Shown: one piece after another, positions 43,558-52,856 of the stretch | Layout of the letters: each line of letters starts with the position of its first letter | Numbering within the stretch: position 1 is the stretch's first letter | NCBI GenBank assembly: GCA_900469955.1 | Contig: UBYX01000028.1 | Span: 1-64,000, forward strand | DNA from: Hyphomicrobiales bacterium | GTDB lineage: Bacteria; Pseudomonadota; Alphaproteobacteria; Rhizobiales; Rhizobiaceae | Length of the DNA: 64,000 nucleotides | Reading direction: 5' to 3' | Notes under the pieces: generated by a model | Database searches by the model: none | The model's input: only the letters and a program-made list of their open reading frames with translations | Told to the model about the DNA's origin: nothing | Made by a program: the position numbers and the translations under genes

Positions 43558-45993
43558 ATGGTTGCCCTTAAACGTTTCCGCTCGGCTGGACCATCATTTG
43601 CAGATCTCGTTCCTTACGCAGGAATCGTCGACAATGGCGTCATGCTACTCAAGGACGGCAGCCTGATGGCTGGCTGGTATTTCGCGGGTCCTGATTCCGA
43701 AAGCGCCACAGATCAGGAGCGCAACGAACTCTCACGGCAAATCAACGCCATCCTATCGCGTCTCGGCTCCGGCTGGATCATCCAGGTAGAAGCTGTCCGC
43801 GTCCCGACCGTGGACTATCCAGCGGAGGACCAGTGTTTTTTCCCCGACCCGATAAGCAGGGCAATCGAGGCGGAGCGCCGGGCGCATTTCGCGCGTGAGA
43901 AGGGACACTTCGAGAGCAAGCATGCGATTATCCTGACGTACCGTCCGCTTGAGTCAAAGCGCACCAGCCTTAGCAAGTACTTCTTCTCTGACGAAGAGAG
44001 CCGGAAGCGATCTTACGCCGACACGGCTCTCTTCTTGTTCAAGAACTCGATCCGCGAGATCGAGCAGTATCTGGCGAACACGCTGTCGATCCGACGCATG
44101 CAAACCAACGAGACTCTCGAAAGGGGAGGGGCAAGGAGGGCGCGTTATGACGAGCTTCTGCAGTTCATCCGTTTCTGCATCACTGGTGAGAACCACCCGG
44201 TCCGGCTCCCCGATATTCCGATGTATATCGACTGGGTTGCGACGGCCGAGCTTGAGCACGGCCTAACGCCACGCGTGGAGGACCGATTTCTCGGTGTCGT
44301 CGCGATTGATGGTCTGCCGGCCGAAAGCTGGCCAGGTATCCTCAATAGCCTCGACCTCATGCCGCTTACCTATCGCTGGTCGTCTCGATTCATCTTTCTC
44401 GACTCGGAGGAGGCGCGGCAGAAGCTGGAGCGCACCCGAAAGAAATGGCAGCAAAAGGTCAGACCCTTCCTCGACCAGCTTTTCCAGACGCAGTCCCGGT
44501 CCATCGACCAGGATGCCATGACCATGGTTGGCGAGACCGAAGATGCGATCGCCCAAGCTTCATCGCAGCTCGTTGCTTATGGATACTACACGCCGGTGAT
44601 CGTGCTTTTCGACGCCGATCGCGAAGCGCTACAGGAAAAAGCGGAAGCTGTTCGTCGACTGATCCAGGCTGAGGGCTTCGGAGCCCGCATAGAGACGCTT
44701 AACGCCACGGACGCCTATCTCGGCAGCTTGCCCGGTAATTGGTATTGCAACATCCGCGAACCGCTCATCAACACGAATAATCTCTCCGACCTTGTGCCAT
44801 TGAACTCGGTCTGGTCCGGCTCTCCCTTTGCGCCTTGCCCTTTCTACCCGGAAAGCTCTCCACCGCTGATGCAGGTTGCCAGCGGCTCCACGCCCTTCCG
44901 CCTGAACCTTCACGTCGACGATGTCGGCCATACCTTGATTTTCGGCCCGACCGGCTCTGGCAAGTCCACGCTTCTCGCATTGATCGCCGCACAGTTCCGT
45001 CGCTATGAGCACGCGCAGATCTTCGCCTTCGACAAGGGGCGCTCCCTTGAGCCGCTTACGCTTGCGACGGGTGGAGATCACTATGAGATCGGATCCGATC
45101 GGGACGGGGAGGGGTCACAACTTGCCTTTTGCCCGCTTGAAGATCTGTCCAGTGACGACGATCGGGCCTGGGCATCGGAATGGATTGAGACGCTTGTCGC
45201 ACTTCAAGGTGTCACCATCACCCCCGATCATCGGAACGCGATTTCTCGGCAGATCATGCTGATGGCACTCTCTAACGCGCGGTCGCTGTCCGACTTCCTT
45301 TCCGGTGTCCAGATGCGCGAGATCAAGGACGCGCTACACCACTATACGATCGATGGACCGATGGGCCATCTCCTCGATGCCGAGCAGGACGGGTTGACGC
45401 TTCGCGCCTTCCAGACGTTCGAAATCGAGCACCTCATGAACATGGGCGAACGTAATCTCGTGCCGGTGCTTACCTATCTCTTCCGGCGGATCGAAAAGCG
45501 GCTCGATGGCTCGCCCAGCCTGATCGTTCTCGACGAAGCCTGGTTGATGCTCGGACATCCGGTGTTCCGGGACAAGATCCGGGAGTGGCTGAAGGTGCTT
45601 CGGAAGGCCAATTGCGCGGTTGTCCTGGCGACGCAATCGATTTCCGACGCCGAGCGATCCGGCATCGTCGACGTGCTGAAGGAATCCTGCCCGACGAAAA
45701 TCTGCCTTCCGAACGGAGCCGCGAGAGAAACCGGCACTCGGGAGTTCTACGAGAGGATCGGGTTCAACGAGCGACAGATCGAGATCGTCGCAAACGCCAT
45801 TCCGAAACGGGAATACTATGTGACCTCTCCAGATGGCCGGCGGCTGTTCGACATGTCGCTCGGTCCGGTCACGCTTTCCTTCGTCGGCGCCTCCGGCAAA
45901 GCCGATCTTGCCCGTATCAGGGCACTCTTGTCGACCCATGGGAAGGACTGGCCGAGCCAGTGGCTCAGTGAAAGGGGAATGCAACCACTATGA
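43558..45993 (+). CDS. trbE: Conjugal transfer ATPase TrbE
   Basis: An 811-residue VirB4-type ATPase, the largest energising component of the Trb secretion apparatus. Walker A is LIFGPTGSGKSTLLALIA (about 459-476) and Walker B LIVLDEAWLMLGHP; VVLATQSISDAERSGI is the conserved sensor region. The N-terminal half is the VirB4 membrane-interacting domain. Length is normal, and the stop overlaps the trbJ start (ATGA). Confidence 0.95.
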   Translation: MVALKRFRSAGPSFADLVPYAGIVDNGVMLLKDGSLMAGWYFAGPDSESATDQERNELSRQINAILSRLGSGWIIQVEAVRVPTVDYPAEDQCFFPDPISRAIEAERRAHFAREKGHFESKHAIILTYRPLESKRTSLSKYFFSDEESRKRSYADTALFLFKNSIREIEQYLANTLSIRRMQTNETLERGGARRARYDELLQFIRFCITGENHPVRLPDIPMYIDWVATAELEHGLTPRVEDRFLGVVAIDGLPAESWPGILNSLDLMPLTYRWSSRFIFLDSEEARQKLERTRKKWQQKVRPFLDQLFQTQSRSIDQDAMTMVGETEDAIAQASSQLVAYGYYTPVIVLFDADREALQEKAEAVRRLIQAEGFGARIETLNATDAYLGSLPGNWYCNIREPLINTNNLSDLVPLNSVWSGSPFAPCPFYPESSPPLMQVASGSTPFRLNLHVDDVGHTLIFGPTGSGKSTLLALIAAQFRRYEHAQIFAFDKGRSLEPLTLATGGDHYEIGSDRDGEGSQLAFCPLEDLSSDDDRAWASEWIETLVALQGVTITPDHRNAISRQIMLMALSNARSLSDFLSGVQMREIKDALHHYTIDGPMGHLLDAEQDGLTLRAFQTFEIEHLMNMGERNLVPVLTYLFRRIEKRLDGSPSLIVLDEAWLMLGHPVFRDKIREWLKVLRKANCAVVLATQSISDAERSGIVDVLKESCPTKICLPNGAARETGTREFYERIGFNERQIEIVANAIPKREYYVTSPDGRRLFDMSLGPVTLSFVGASGKADLARIRALLSTHGKDWPSQWLSERGMQPL

Positions 45994-46799
45994 TTGATAC
46001 AATTCGAAACCTGTCTGTTCATAAGGCGATACTGGCATCCGCAGTCTCCGCGGGCCTCGCTATATCGCCTAATCCCTCCTTCGCGAGCGGCGCCGTTACG
46101 GGCGCCACCGAAATGACGCAGTTGCTCAACAACGGCGAACTGATTTCACTGGTCGGGCAGTCGACAGAACAAATCAACAATCAGATCACGCAAACCACGC
46201 AACTCGCAGAGCAGATCCAGAACCAGCTGAACATCTACCAGAACATGCTGCAGAATACTGCGCAACTCCCTAATCACATCTGGGGCCAGGTCGAGGGCGA
46301 CCTCAGCCAGCTCCAGAACATCGTGAAGCAGGGCCAAGGCATCGCATTTTCGATGGGTAATGCCGACGACCTCCTGAAGCAGCGTTTCAAGAGCTATGCC
46401 GATCTCAAGACCGGGCTTCCGAACGCCGACAGCTTTTCGTCAACCTATCAAACCTGGTCGGACACGAACAGGGATACAATTTCCAGTACGCTCAAAGCCG
46501 CAAGCTTGACCGCCGAGCAATTCGAAACGGAAGAGGACACGATGGGCCAATTGCGGTCCGTGTCTCAATCGGCCGACGGCCAGATGAAGGCGCTGCAGGT
46601 CGGTCACCAGATCGCCGTCCAGCAGGTGGCGCAAATGCAGAAACTGCGCGGCATTGTTTCCCAGCAGACCACGATGATGGGGACTTGGCTCCAGAGTGAG
46701 CAGACGGACAAGGATTTGGCGCAGGCCCGCCGCGAGAAATTCTTCAATTCCAATGTCCAATCCCTCCCGACCGGCCAGAAGATGGAGCCGCGCTGGTGA
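45990..46799 (+). CDS. trbJ: Conjugal transfer protein TrbJ
   Basis: A 269-residue VirB5-like protein. A signal sequence (ILASAVSAGLAISPNPSFAS) is followed by a long coiled-coil-forming region rich in Gln and Asn (STEQINNQITQTTQLAEQIQ), as expected for a periplasmic or pilus-tip component. It ends GQKMEPRW, closely resembling the C-terminus GQEMRPRW that trbK should have. The stop overlaps the trbK GTG start (GTGA). Confidence 0.92.
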   Translation: MIDTIRNLSVHKAILASAVSAGLAISPNPSFASGAVTGATEMTQLLNNGELISLVGQSTEQINNQITQTTQLAEQIQNQLNIYQNMLQNTAQLPNHIWGQVEGDLSQLQNIVKQGQGIAFSMGNADDLLKQRFKSYADLKTGLPNADSFSSTYQTWSDTNRDTISSTLKAASLTAEQFETEEDTMGQLRSVSQSADGQMKALQVGHQIAVQQVAQMQKLRGIVSQQTTMMGTWLQSEQTDKDLAQARREKFFNSNVQSLPTGQKMEPRW

Positions 46800-47000
46800 A
46801 CCGTTCGGTATTGATCATTTCCGTTTGTGCCGCGATGGCCGGCATTGCCACTGTTGCGACTGTCGTCGCGGTTCGCGACGAAAGCGCGGCTGCGCCGCAA
46901 ATGAGTGAAGAACAGCGAGCGACCCGCGAAAAGTTTCTTTGGCGCCCCCAAGGAACCGGCTCCGATCGAGAAGGGCCAGGAGATGCGCCCAAGATGGTGA
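46796..47000 (+). pseudogene. trbK: trbK with a one-base frame change (fused in frame to trbL)
   Basis: TrbK is the small entry-exclusion protein encoded between trbJ and trbL. The GTG start gives MNRSVLIISVCAAMAGIATV and reads normally up to RATREKF. At AAGTTTCTTTGG (46931-46942) the frame continues as LWRPQG..., whereas skipping one base yields FGAPKEPAPIEKGQEMRPRW and a stop at 47000, the expected TrbK ending. As the sequence stands there is no trbK stop and the frame runs straight into trbL. Either a disabling mutation, a programmed frameshift or a sequencing error. Confidence 0.65.
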
Positions 47001-48172
47001 CCCGCGCGCTTAGTTACACATTCGTGATTACTGGAGTTGCTTGCCTTGTCATTGCAGTGCCGGCCTTTGCTCAACAAGGACAGGTCCTGACCGAACTCGA
47101 AAATCAGGTCTCAGCAGCGGCCAGGGGATGGGAAACCACCGTGACGGACGCGGCGAAATCCCTGTTCTGGATCCTTGCCGGGATCGAGGTGGGAATTGCT
47201 GCCGTTTGGCTTGCGATCCAGGCCGCGTCTTTGGATAGCTGGTTTGCAGAGCTGGTCCGCCGCATCATGTTCATCGGTTTCTTCGCCTTTGTACTGACGC
47301 AAGGCCCGACGTTTGCAAAGGCGGTTGTCGATAGCCTTTTCCAGATCGGCGCTGGCGGCGGATCGGCATCGCCGGCCGAGGTTTTCGACGCCGGCATCCG
47401 CGTCGCTTCTCAAATGTCCGAGCAGGCGAAATTCGGCGTCTTCGAAGACAACGCCCTCGCAATCGCCGCAGTCCTGGCGATGGGCATCGTTGTGATCTGC
47501 TTCTCGCTCGTCGCGGCCATCTTTGTTTCGGTCATGGTCGAGATGTATGTCGGTTTGCTCGCCGGCATGATCATGCTTGGCCTTGGCGGGTCGTCTTTCA
47601 CCAAGGACTTCGCGGTCCGATATCTGGTCTATGCGTTCGGCGTGGGCATGAAGCTGATGGCGCTGGTTATGATCGCCAAGATCGGCTCGAATGTCTTGCT
47701 GGGCTTGGCCCAAGCGCCGACGGCGACCAGTGATCAGTTCATCACCACCCTCGCCATCGCAGGCATCTCCGTCGTGGTCTTCATCATCGCGATGTACGTG
47801 CCGAACATCATGCAAGGCGTGGTTCAGGGCGCGTCAGTCTCTGGTGGAATGGAAACCATCCGCCACGGCGGGCAGGCCGCGTCGTTTGCGGCGGGCGGCG
47901 CGTTTCTCGGAGCGGGTGCTGTCGGCGCTGGCTTTGCAGCCGCGCAGGCGGCTCGGGCAGGTGGATCTTCGGCCGCAGGCTCCGTGCTGAAGGGAATGGG
48001 GGCGAGCTTCAGTTCCGGAGCGATGGCGGCCGGATCCGCAGCGAAGGAAAAAGCGATCGGATCGCCGGGCGCCTATGCCAGCTCACTCCTGGGGCTCGCC
48101 AACGCCAAGCTGCAGGAGAGCCGGTCCGGACATGCCGGCCCACCACCTGCACCTGAGCGAAACGACAAATGA
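46994..48172 (+). CDS. trbL: Conjugal transfer protein TrbL
   Basis: A 392-residue VirB6-like polytopic inner-membrane protein. The normal start is MVTRALSYTFVITGVACLVI; several membrane helices follow (SLFWILAGIEVGIAAVWLAI, IMFIGFFAFVLTQG, ALAIAAVLAMGIVVICFSLV, LALAGM-type segment), with a Gly/Ala-rich C-terminal tail (SFAAGGAFLGAGAVGAGFAA). Because of the trbK frame change, the frame is also open back to 46796, so a TrbK-TrbL fusion of 458 residues could be made. Confidence 0.9.
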   Translation: MVTRALSYTFVITGVACLVIAVPAFAQQGQVLTELENQVSAAARGWETTVTDAAKSLFWILAGIEVGIAAVWLAIQAASLDSWFAELVRRIMFIGFFAFVLTQGPTFAKAVVDSLFQIGAGGGSASPAEVFDAGIRVASQMSEQAKFGVFEDNALAIAAVLAMGIVVICFSLVAAIFVSVMVEMYVGLLAGMIMLGLGGSSFTKDFAVRYLVYAFGVGMKLMALVMIAKIGSNVLLGLAQAPTATSDQFITTLAIAGISVVVFIIAMYVPNIMQGVVQGASVSGGMETIRHGGQAASFAAGGAFLGAGAVGAGFAAAQAARAGGSSAAGSVLKGMGASFSSGAMAAGSAAKEKAIGSPGAYASSLLGLANAKLQESRSGHAGPPPAPERNDK

Positions 48173-48195
48173 TTTTTAGAAGATTGGATTGATTG

Positions 48196-48858
48196 ATGGC
48201 CGCAGATCCCGCCCCGGATAACCCGTATCTCGCGGCCCGCCAGGAATGGTCGGAACGCTATGGGTCCTATGTCAAAGCCGCCGCGGCATGGCGCGCAGTC
48301 GGCATCCTCGGACTGACGATGGCGGTCATCGGTTTCGGTTACGCGCTCTATCTCAGTACGCAGGTGAAGCTCGTTCCTTATGTGATCGAAGTCGACAAGC
48401 TCGGCAATGCGGTGAACGCCGGCTTCCCGCAACAGATCGAATATGCCGATGCCCGGGTTGTTCGTGCGACGCTTGGCAATTTCATCACGTCGTTCCGCAG
48501 CATCACGCCGGACGCCGTTGTTCAGAAGCAATACATCGATCGCACTTACGCCTTGCTTAGGACCTCCGACCCATCCACCGAAAAGATCAATTCGTGGTTC
48601 AGGGGCAACTCGCCCTTCGAACGCGCGAAATCAGCCACGGTGGCGATCGAGGTGAACAACATCGTCGCGTTGTCGAACCAGACCTATCAGATCGACTGGA
48701 CCGAATATGAACGGGACCGGAAGGGCAAGGAGACGGGGATACGGCGCTTTCGCGGGATCGCAACGGTCGCCCTCACAGCACCGCAGGACGAAGCCATCAT
48801 CCGTCTCAATCCGATCGGGCTTTACATCCGCGATTTCGACTGGACGGCGCAGCTCTAG
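48196..48858 (+). CDS. trbF: Conjugal transfer protein TrbF
   Basis: A 220-residue VirB8-like bitopic inner-membrane protein: a short cytoplasmic N-terminus ([17 protein letters not shown]), one membrane helix ([19 protein letters not shown]) and a periplasmic domain with [19 protein letters not shown] and [21 protein letters not shown] at 48196. It nucleates assembly of the core complex in this family. Confidence 0.93.
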   Translation: MAADPAPDNPYLAARQEWSERYGSYVKAAAAWRAVGILGLTMAVIGFGYALYLSTQVKLVPYVIEVDKLGNAVNAGFPQQIEYADARVVRATLGNFITSFRSITPDAVVQKQYIDRTYALLRTSDPSTEKINSWFRGNSPFERAKSATVAIEVNNIVALSNQTYQIDWTEYERDRKGKETGIRRFRGIATVALTAPQDEAIIRLNPIGLYIRDFDWTAQL

Positions 48859-48875
48859 GAGCAGGGGAAAATTTC

Positions 48876-49688
48876 ATGATGAGGATTGGCTTTCTGGCGG
48901 CCGCCACCTGGCTGGCCGTAACACCGTTTGCTGCTGCAGCAGATTCGCAGGGCATGACCTACAAGGAGGCAAAGGGGACAGGCCTGTCGGGTAGCTGGCG
49001 GGGATCAACCGGCCTCGTCACCCGCGGAGCGGATGGGAAGGTGATTTTCCTCTACGGCGAGACCCAACCGTCCGTCGTGTGCTCGCCCCTGCAAGTATGC
49101 GACATCGAACTCCAAGGTGGTGAGATCGTCCGGGACGTTCTGGTCGGCGACACCGTGCGGTGGAAGGTCGAGCCGGCGGCCTCCGGCGCCGCCAACGGCC
49201 AGGCCATCCATCTCGTCGTCAAGCCCTCGGAACCAGGACTGGTAACCTCGATGGTGGTAACCACGTCCCGGCGCACCTACCACATCCAGCTCAAATCTCA
49301 CCCGACGCAGTACATGGCAAGGATGGGTTTCGAATATCCTGAAGATGTCTCAACCAAACTCGCTGACATCAACGCAAGGCTCGAGACCGGTGGCATCCCG
49401 GGCTCCGCGCCCGACAAGCTGAATTTTTCCTATTCGATCAGCGGCGGTGCATCGTGGAAGCCGAAGCGCGTCTATTCGGACGGCCAAAAGACCTACATCC
49501 AATTTTCGCGATCTATCGGGGGGCAGGATGCGCCCGTTCTCTACGTTGTCTCGGGCGGACAAAATCGCATCGTCAATTATCGTATGAAGAACGACATGAT
49601 GATTGTCGACTATGCGGTCGACAAGGCGATCCTGATTTCGGGCGTGGGCTGGCACCAGCAAAAAGTCACCATCAGAAGGGGAGGGTGA
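48876..49688 (+). CDS. trbG: Conjugal transfer protein TrbG
   Basis: A 270-residue VirB9-like protein with signal peptide [20 protein letters not shown] and the CagX/VirB9 domain ([61 protein letters not shown]). Part of the outer-membrane core complex with TrbH and TrbI. AGGAGCAGGGG precedes the start. Confidence 0.93.
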   Translation: MMRIGFLAAATWLAVTPFAAAADSQGMTYKEAKGTGLSGSWRGSTGLVTRGADGKVIFLYGETQPSVVCSPLQVCDIELQGGEIVRDVLVGDTVRWKVEPAASGAANGQAIHLVVKPSEPGLVTSMVVTTSRRTYHIQLKSHPTQYMARMGFEYPEDVSTKLADINARLETGGIPGSAPDKLNFSYSISGGASWKPKRVYSDGQKTYIQFSRSIGGQDAPVLYVVSGGQNRIVNYRMKNDMMIVDYAVDKAILISGVGWHQQKVTIRRGG

Positions 49689-49692
49689 CGAT

Positions 49693-50118
49693 ATGCGCGT
49701 CAGCTACCTCCTCCTAGGGCTTACTATGGCTCTCGCCGGCTGCCAGACGACTGAAGACGGGTTGACAACTAGTGCTACCCCGGTCGTTTCCAGCTCCGCC
49801 GCAAGTGCGATCGCCGGAGACCTGGCAAGCCGCCTTGCCGAACAAGTCCCGCCAGGCACGACGTCGGTGCGGCTGAAGTCGGACAGAAGCGACTTTGCGT
49901 TCGCGCTCGAAGCCGCCCTCAAAGGATGGGGCTATTCGGTCATCACCGAGGCCGGCAAAAATGACAAAGCAATAGAGCTTGCCTATTCCATCCAGGGTAT
50001 CGATGGCCAATTGCTAGCCCAGGTTTCGACGCCGTCGATTGCGCTCGGCAGGGCATATGTCGCGTCGGCAGGGGGTGCGACACCTGCGAGCCCTCTTTCC
50101 ATCATGCAGCGAAATTGA
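49693..50118 (+). CDS. trbH: Conjugal transfer lipoprotein TrbH
   Basis: A 141-residue VirB7-position lipoprotein. The signal peptide ends in a lipobox (MALAGC, lipidated Cys17) and the mature part contains SDRSDFAFALEAALKGWGYS. It lies four bases after trbG and overlaps the region of the trbI start, and anchors the core complex to the outer membrane. Confidence 0.9.
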   Translation: MRVSYLLLGLTMALAGCQTTEDGLTTSATPVVSSSAASAIAGDLASRLAEQVPPGTTSVRLKSDRSDFAFALEAALKGWGYSVITEAGKNDKAIELAYSIQGIDGQLLAQVSTPSIALGRAYVASAGGATPASPLSIMQRN

Positions 50119-50129
50119 TGGAGGATGTC

Positions 50130-51431
50130 ATGGTCCAATCTCTTCAACTGGGAACGTCCAACGGCCAAGGATCCGAAGGTGGCATGCGCCGTCTCAATCG
50201 GTTGCCGATCATCGCGGCAGTCGTGTTCATCGTATTGTTTATTGGCGTCGTCATCGTCGGCTTATCGTGGAGGGGCCTCTCTTTTGGAGGAAGGAACAGC
50301 CTCGACAGCGCGTCGAATTCACCCGCCACGTCGTTTGGCGATCAGCTCAAACGCGGCGTTGGAGACGGTATCATCGGCGATCCGACGGAACGTGAGACGT
50401 TCCAACCGACGCCAACCCCGACGGTCGAACGGAAATCTGAACCGGAACAACATGTTTCAGAAACGCCGCCGGCAGAGCGTACAGTAAGGCGGCCAGCATT
50501 GGAGTCGGAAGAGGAGTGGAAGGCTCGGCTCAGGAGAGAGCAGGACGAGCAATATATGCGCGAGCAGAACCGTCAGCGCATGGCCCGTCTGCAGGCGAGA
50601 GCGACAGCCTTGGACTCGCCCTTGAAGGTTGATGTGTCGGAAATCGAGCGTGGCGACAACACCAATGCCTCAAACGCGACTGGTGCACTAACCGGAGGCA
50701 GAGGTGCTTCAGATCTTTATGCGGCGGCTATGAAGGCAGGGCTGCAAGGTCAAAACGCAGACCCGAATGGGCAAGCCTCAAAGGAAGGCTTCTTCAATCA
50801 AGACATAAAGGACCTGGGTTATCTCCCAAACCAGGTGGTGCCGCAACTTTCCCAGTTTGAACTGAAAAGGGGATCGGTTGTTCCGGCCACCTTGATCACT
50901 GGACTGAACTCCGATCTCCCCGGCCGGATCACCGCACAGGTGAGCCAGAATGTCTATGACAGCGCCACGGGCTACCGGCTCTTGATACCACAAGGCGCCA
51001 AACTGTTCGGGCGTTATGATTCGAAGGTCTCTTTCGGCCAGGAGCGTGTTCTGGTGGTCTGGACAGACTTGATCTTTCCGAATGGATCGACCCTTCAAAT
51101 CGGTGGCATGGCGGGAACTGATACCGAAGGCTATGGTGGGTTCCAGGACAAGGTCGACCGCCATCTTTGGCGCACTTTCGGCTCAGCGGCGCTGATCGCG
51201 TTGATCGGGACGGGGATCGACATGTCGATGCCGCAAAGCTCGACGCTTGCTACGCAGGACACGGCGTCGGACGCCGCACGTCGAAACTTTGCCGAGACCT
51301 TCGGGCGGGCCGCTGAGCAGACGATTTCAAAGAACCTCAACGTCCAGCCAACGATCCGAATCCAGCCGGGTTACAAGTTCAACGTTCTCGTCGATCAGGA
51401 CATCATTTTTCCGGGCAGCTACCACGAGTGA
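50130..51431 (+). CDS. trbI: Conjugal transfer protein TrbI
   Basis: A 433-residue VirB10-like protein spanning the envelope: a membrane helix (LPIIAAVVFIVLFIGVVIVG), a charged and proline-rich periplasmic stretch, then the TrbI/VirB10 domain (LKRGSVVPATLITGLNSDLP, YRLLIPQGAKLFGRYDSKV, GYKFNVLVDQDIIFPGSY). The start is the ATG at 50130, five bases after GGAGG; upstream in-frame starts at 50115/50118 overlap the trbH stop. Last gene of the trb operon. Confidence 0.93.
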   Translation: MVQSLQLGTSNGQGSEGGMRRLNRLPIIAAVVFIVLFIGVVIVGLSWRGLSFGGRNSLDSASNSPATSFGDQLKRGVGDGIIGDPTERETFQPTPTPTVERKSEPEQHVSETPPAERTVRRPALESEEEWKARLRREQDEQYMREQNRQRMARLQARATALDSPLKVDVSEIERGDNTNASNATGALTGGRGASDLYAAAMKAGLQGQNADPNGQASKEGFFNQDIKDLGYLPNQVVPQLSQFELKRGSVVPATLITGLNSDLPGRITAQVSQNVYDSATGYRLLIPQGAKLFGRYDSKVSFGQERVLVVWTDLIFPNGSTLQIGGMAGTDTEGYGGFQDKVDRHLWRTFGSAALIALIGTGIDMSMPQSSTLATQDTASDAARRNFAETFGRAAEQTISKNLNVQPTIRIQPGYKFNVLVDQDIIFPGSYHE

Positions 51432-51513
51432 TTTTGTCTGCGTCAGGATGCTCCGCGTAGACCGCCTGGCCACAACTTGAAGAAAGCTGTTTCGCAGGTC
51501 TGGCTCTTTTCGG

Positions 51514-51542
51514 TTGACCTGACTCTCTCACTCAACTATCCC
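51514..51542 (+). promoter_or_regulatory. Sigma-70-type promoter for traR
   Basis: TTGACC (51514-51519) and TATCCC (51537-51542) are spaced exactly 17 bases, a good vegetative promoter match, about 90 bases upstream of traR with no gene between. Confidence 0.6.
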
Positions 51543-51584
51543 CGTAAAGCCGACTTAAAGTCGTGTTTTAACTTCCTATTTTGC

Positions 51585-51603
51585 AATGCAATCGGATTGC
51601 ATT
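51585..51603. promoter_or_regulatory. 19-bp dyad in the traR leader
   Basis: AATGCAATCGGATTGCATT has 9-bp perfect arms around one base. Size and symmetry resemble LuxR-type (tra/lux) boxes, but the sequence is not the Ti-plasmid tra box. It lies just after the predicted promoter and 30 bases before the traR start, a place for repression or feedback control. Confidence 0.5.
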
Positions 51604-51632
51604 CATTTCCTCACGTGTAGGGAGGCCGTGAA

Positions 51633-52334
51633 TTGGATCAGTGGCTTGAACATCTCACAGAGCAGGTTTCGCTGGCGGTAGACGAGAAGTCGGTGAAGAT
51701 CGTGCTTCAAAACCTCGCCCACGAAGCGGGGTTCGAGATGTTCACCTATGTTAGCCTTCACGCCAACACGCATAAGATCTTGTCGAACTACCCCGAGGTC
51801 TGGCAGCAGCGATATCTCGACGAGCTTTATGTATCCGTCGATCCAATCATGCTTGGCCTTCGACACAGGTCAGATCTTTTTGCGTGGTCGAACACTACTG
51901 AGGGTCGGCTGAACAAGCAGCAGCGGAAATTCTTCGCGGAGGCGGCCGAGTTCGGTATTCGGTCGGGCATATCCATTCCGATCAGATCCGGGTTCGGTCA
52001 AATGGCAATGTTGACGCTGGCCTCCAGTGAGCATGACTACGCCGTGAGTCGATCAATAACGCCTTCTTTGGCGGCTGCGGCAGTTGGCCAGGTCCATGCA
52101 AGGATCAATATTCTCGAATTGCAGCCGCGCCTGCACGTACCTGTCGAACTCACGCCCGGCCAGCTCACATGTTTGCGCTGGAACGCAGAAGGAAAGACAG
52201 CGGACGACATCGCCGCTATCGAGAAAACCTCCGCCCACAATGTCCGCTTTCATTTGAAGGGCGCCAAAAGGGCGCTTGGAGCATCAACCTTGACGCAGGC
52301 GGCGAGGATCGCGACGAAATTAGGGTTGATCTGA
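51633..52334 (+). CDS. traR: Quorum-sensing transcriptional activator TraR (LuxR family)
   Basis: A 233-residue acyl-homoserine-lactone receptor that activates conjugation genes. The residues that contact the ligand in Agrobacterium TraR are at the same positions here: W57, Y61, D70 (in VSVDPI) and W85 (FAWS), with FGIRSGISIPI following. The C-terminal LuxR helix-turn-helix is LTPGQLTCLRWNAEGKTADD. The start is a TTG at 51633 with GGAGG seven bases upstream; no in-frame ATG fits. It follows trbI and is convergent with traM. Confidence 0.9.
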   Translation: MDQWLEHLTEQVSLAVDEKSVKIVLQNLAHEAGFEMFTYVSLHANTHKILSNYPEVWQQRYLDELYVSVDPIMLGLRHRSDLFAWSNTTEGRLNKQQRKFFAEAAEFGIRSGISIPIRSGFGQMAMLTLASSEHDYAVSRSITPSLAAAAVGQVHARINILELQPRLHVPVELTPGQLTCLRWNAEGKTADDIAAIEKTSAHNVRFHLKGAKRALGASTLTQAARIATKLGLI

Positions 52335-52338
52335 CGTT

Positions 52339-52641
52339 TCAGTGAGCCTTGCCGGCCGGATCCGGCGGGATGTAGCCGAGGATATCGAGCATGGTCGAAA
52401 CAACCGTCTGCTGAGCGTGGACAGCAATCATCGACGAAAAGTATGCCTCCTGGGCCTCAGAGATTTCCAGTTCGCCAGGCCTGCTTTTGAACCTATCATA
52501 GGCCAGCTCTGCTTCACTCACGAGACTTCGATGCTTCGTGATAGCCTCGATCGTGAGACGCTCGATTACGTCATTGGGCTGCCCTACCAGCAAGCCAATG
52601 AGCGGCCGTAGGACAATCTTCGCATTATCCACCTTCTTCAA
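52339..52641 (-). CDS. traM: TraR antiactivator TraM
   Basis: A 100-residue protein like Agrobacterium TraM, which binds TraR and blocks DNA binding until signal accumulates. Matching segments are VLRPLIGLLVGQPNDVIERL, ITKHRSLVSEAELAYDRF and AVHAQQTVVSTMLDILGYIP near the C-terminus. The TTG at 52641 just after GGAGGAG gives the family's usual length; a longer frame to 52722 lacks a start signal. It lies four bases from the traR stop, tail to tail. Confidence 0.85.
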   Translation of the reverse strand: MKKVDNAKIVLRPLIGLLVGQPNDVIERLTIEAITKHRSLVSEAELAYDRFKSRPGELEISEAQEAYFSSMIAVHAQQTVVSTMLDILGYIPPDPAGKAH

Positions 52642-52803
52642 GGCTCCTCCGGTGACCTGCCGCCAAGGGATCAGATCCTTATTTCCATGCCGAGCGCCGT
52701 TCCCATCGCAGCGAACGGGCAACCCATATCATACAATCGGCCTGTACGACCACATCGCGCTGTACCGTGTACGGAGGCCTTCATAAGCCCTAGGCCGACG
52801 TCT

Positions 52804-52838
52804 TTGTAGAGAATACTCCGTGGTGAAGTACTCTACAA
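52804..52838. promoter_or_regulatory. Inverted repeat upstream of XRE regulator
   Basis: TTGTAGAG (52804-52811) and CTCTACAA (52831-52838) are perfect reverse complements 19 bases apart, ending 18 bases before the XRE gene. Likely autoregulatory operator. Confidence 0.55.
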
Positions 52839-52856
52839 CCCGGTGCTCTCTCCAAC

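Noticed and set aside
46796-48172. Reading the whole 458-codon frame as one normal trb gene
   Set aside because: The expected TrbK ending lies one base out of frame, and the usual TrbL start is internal, so it is better explained as trbK with a frame change followed by trbL.
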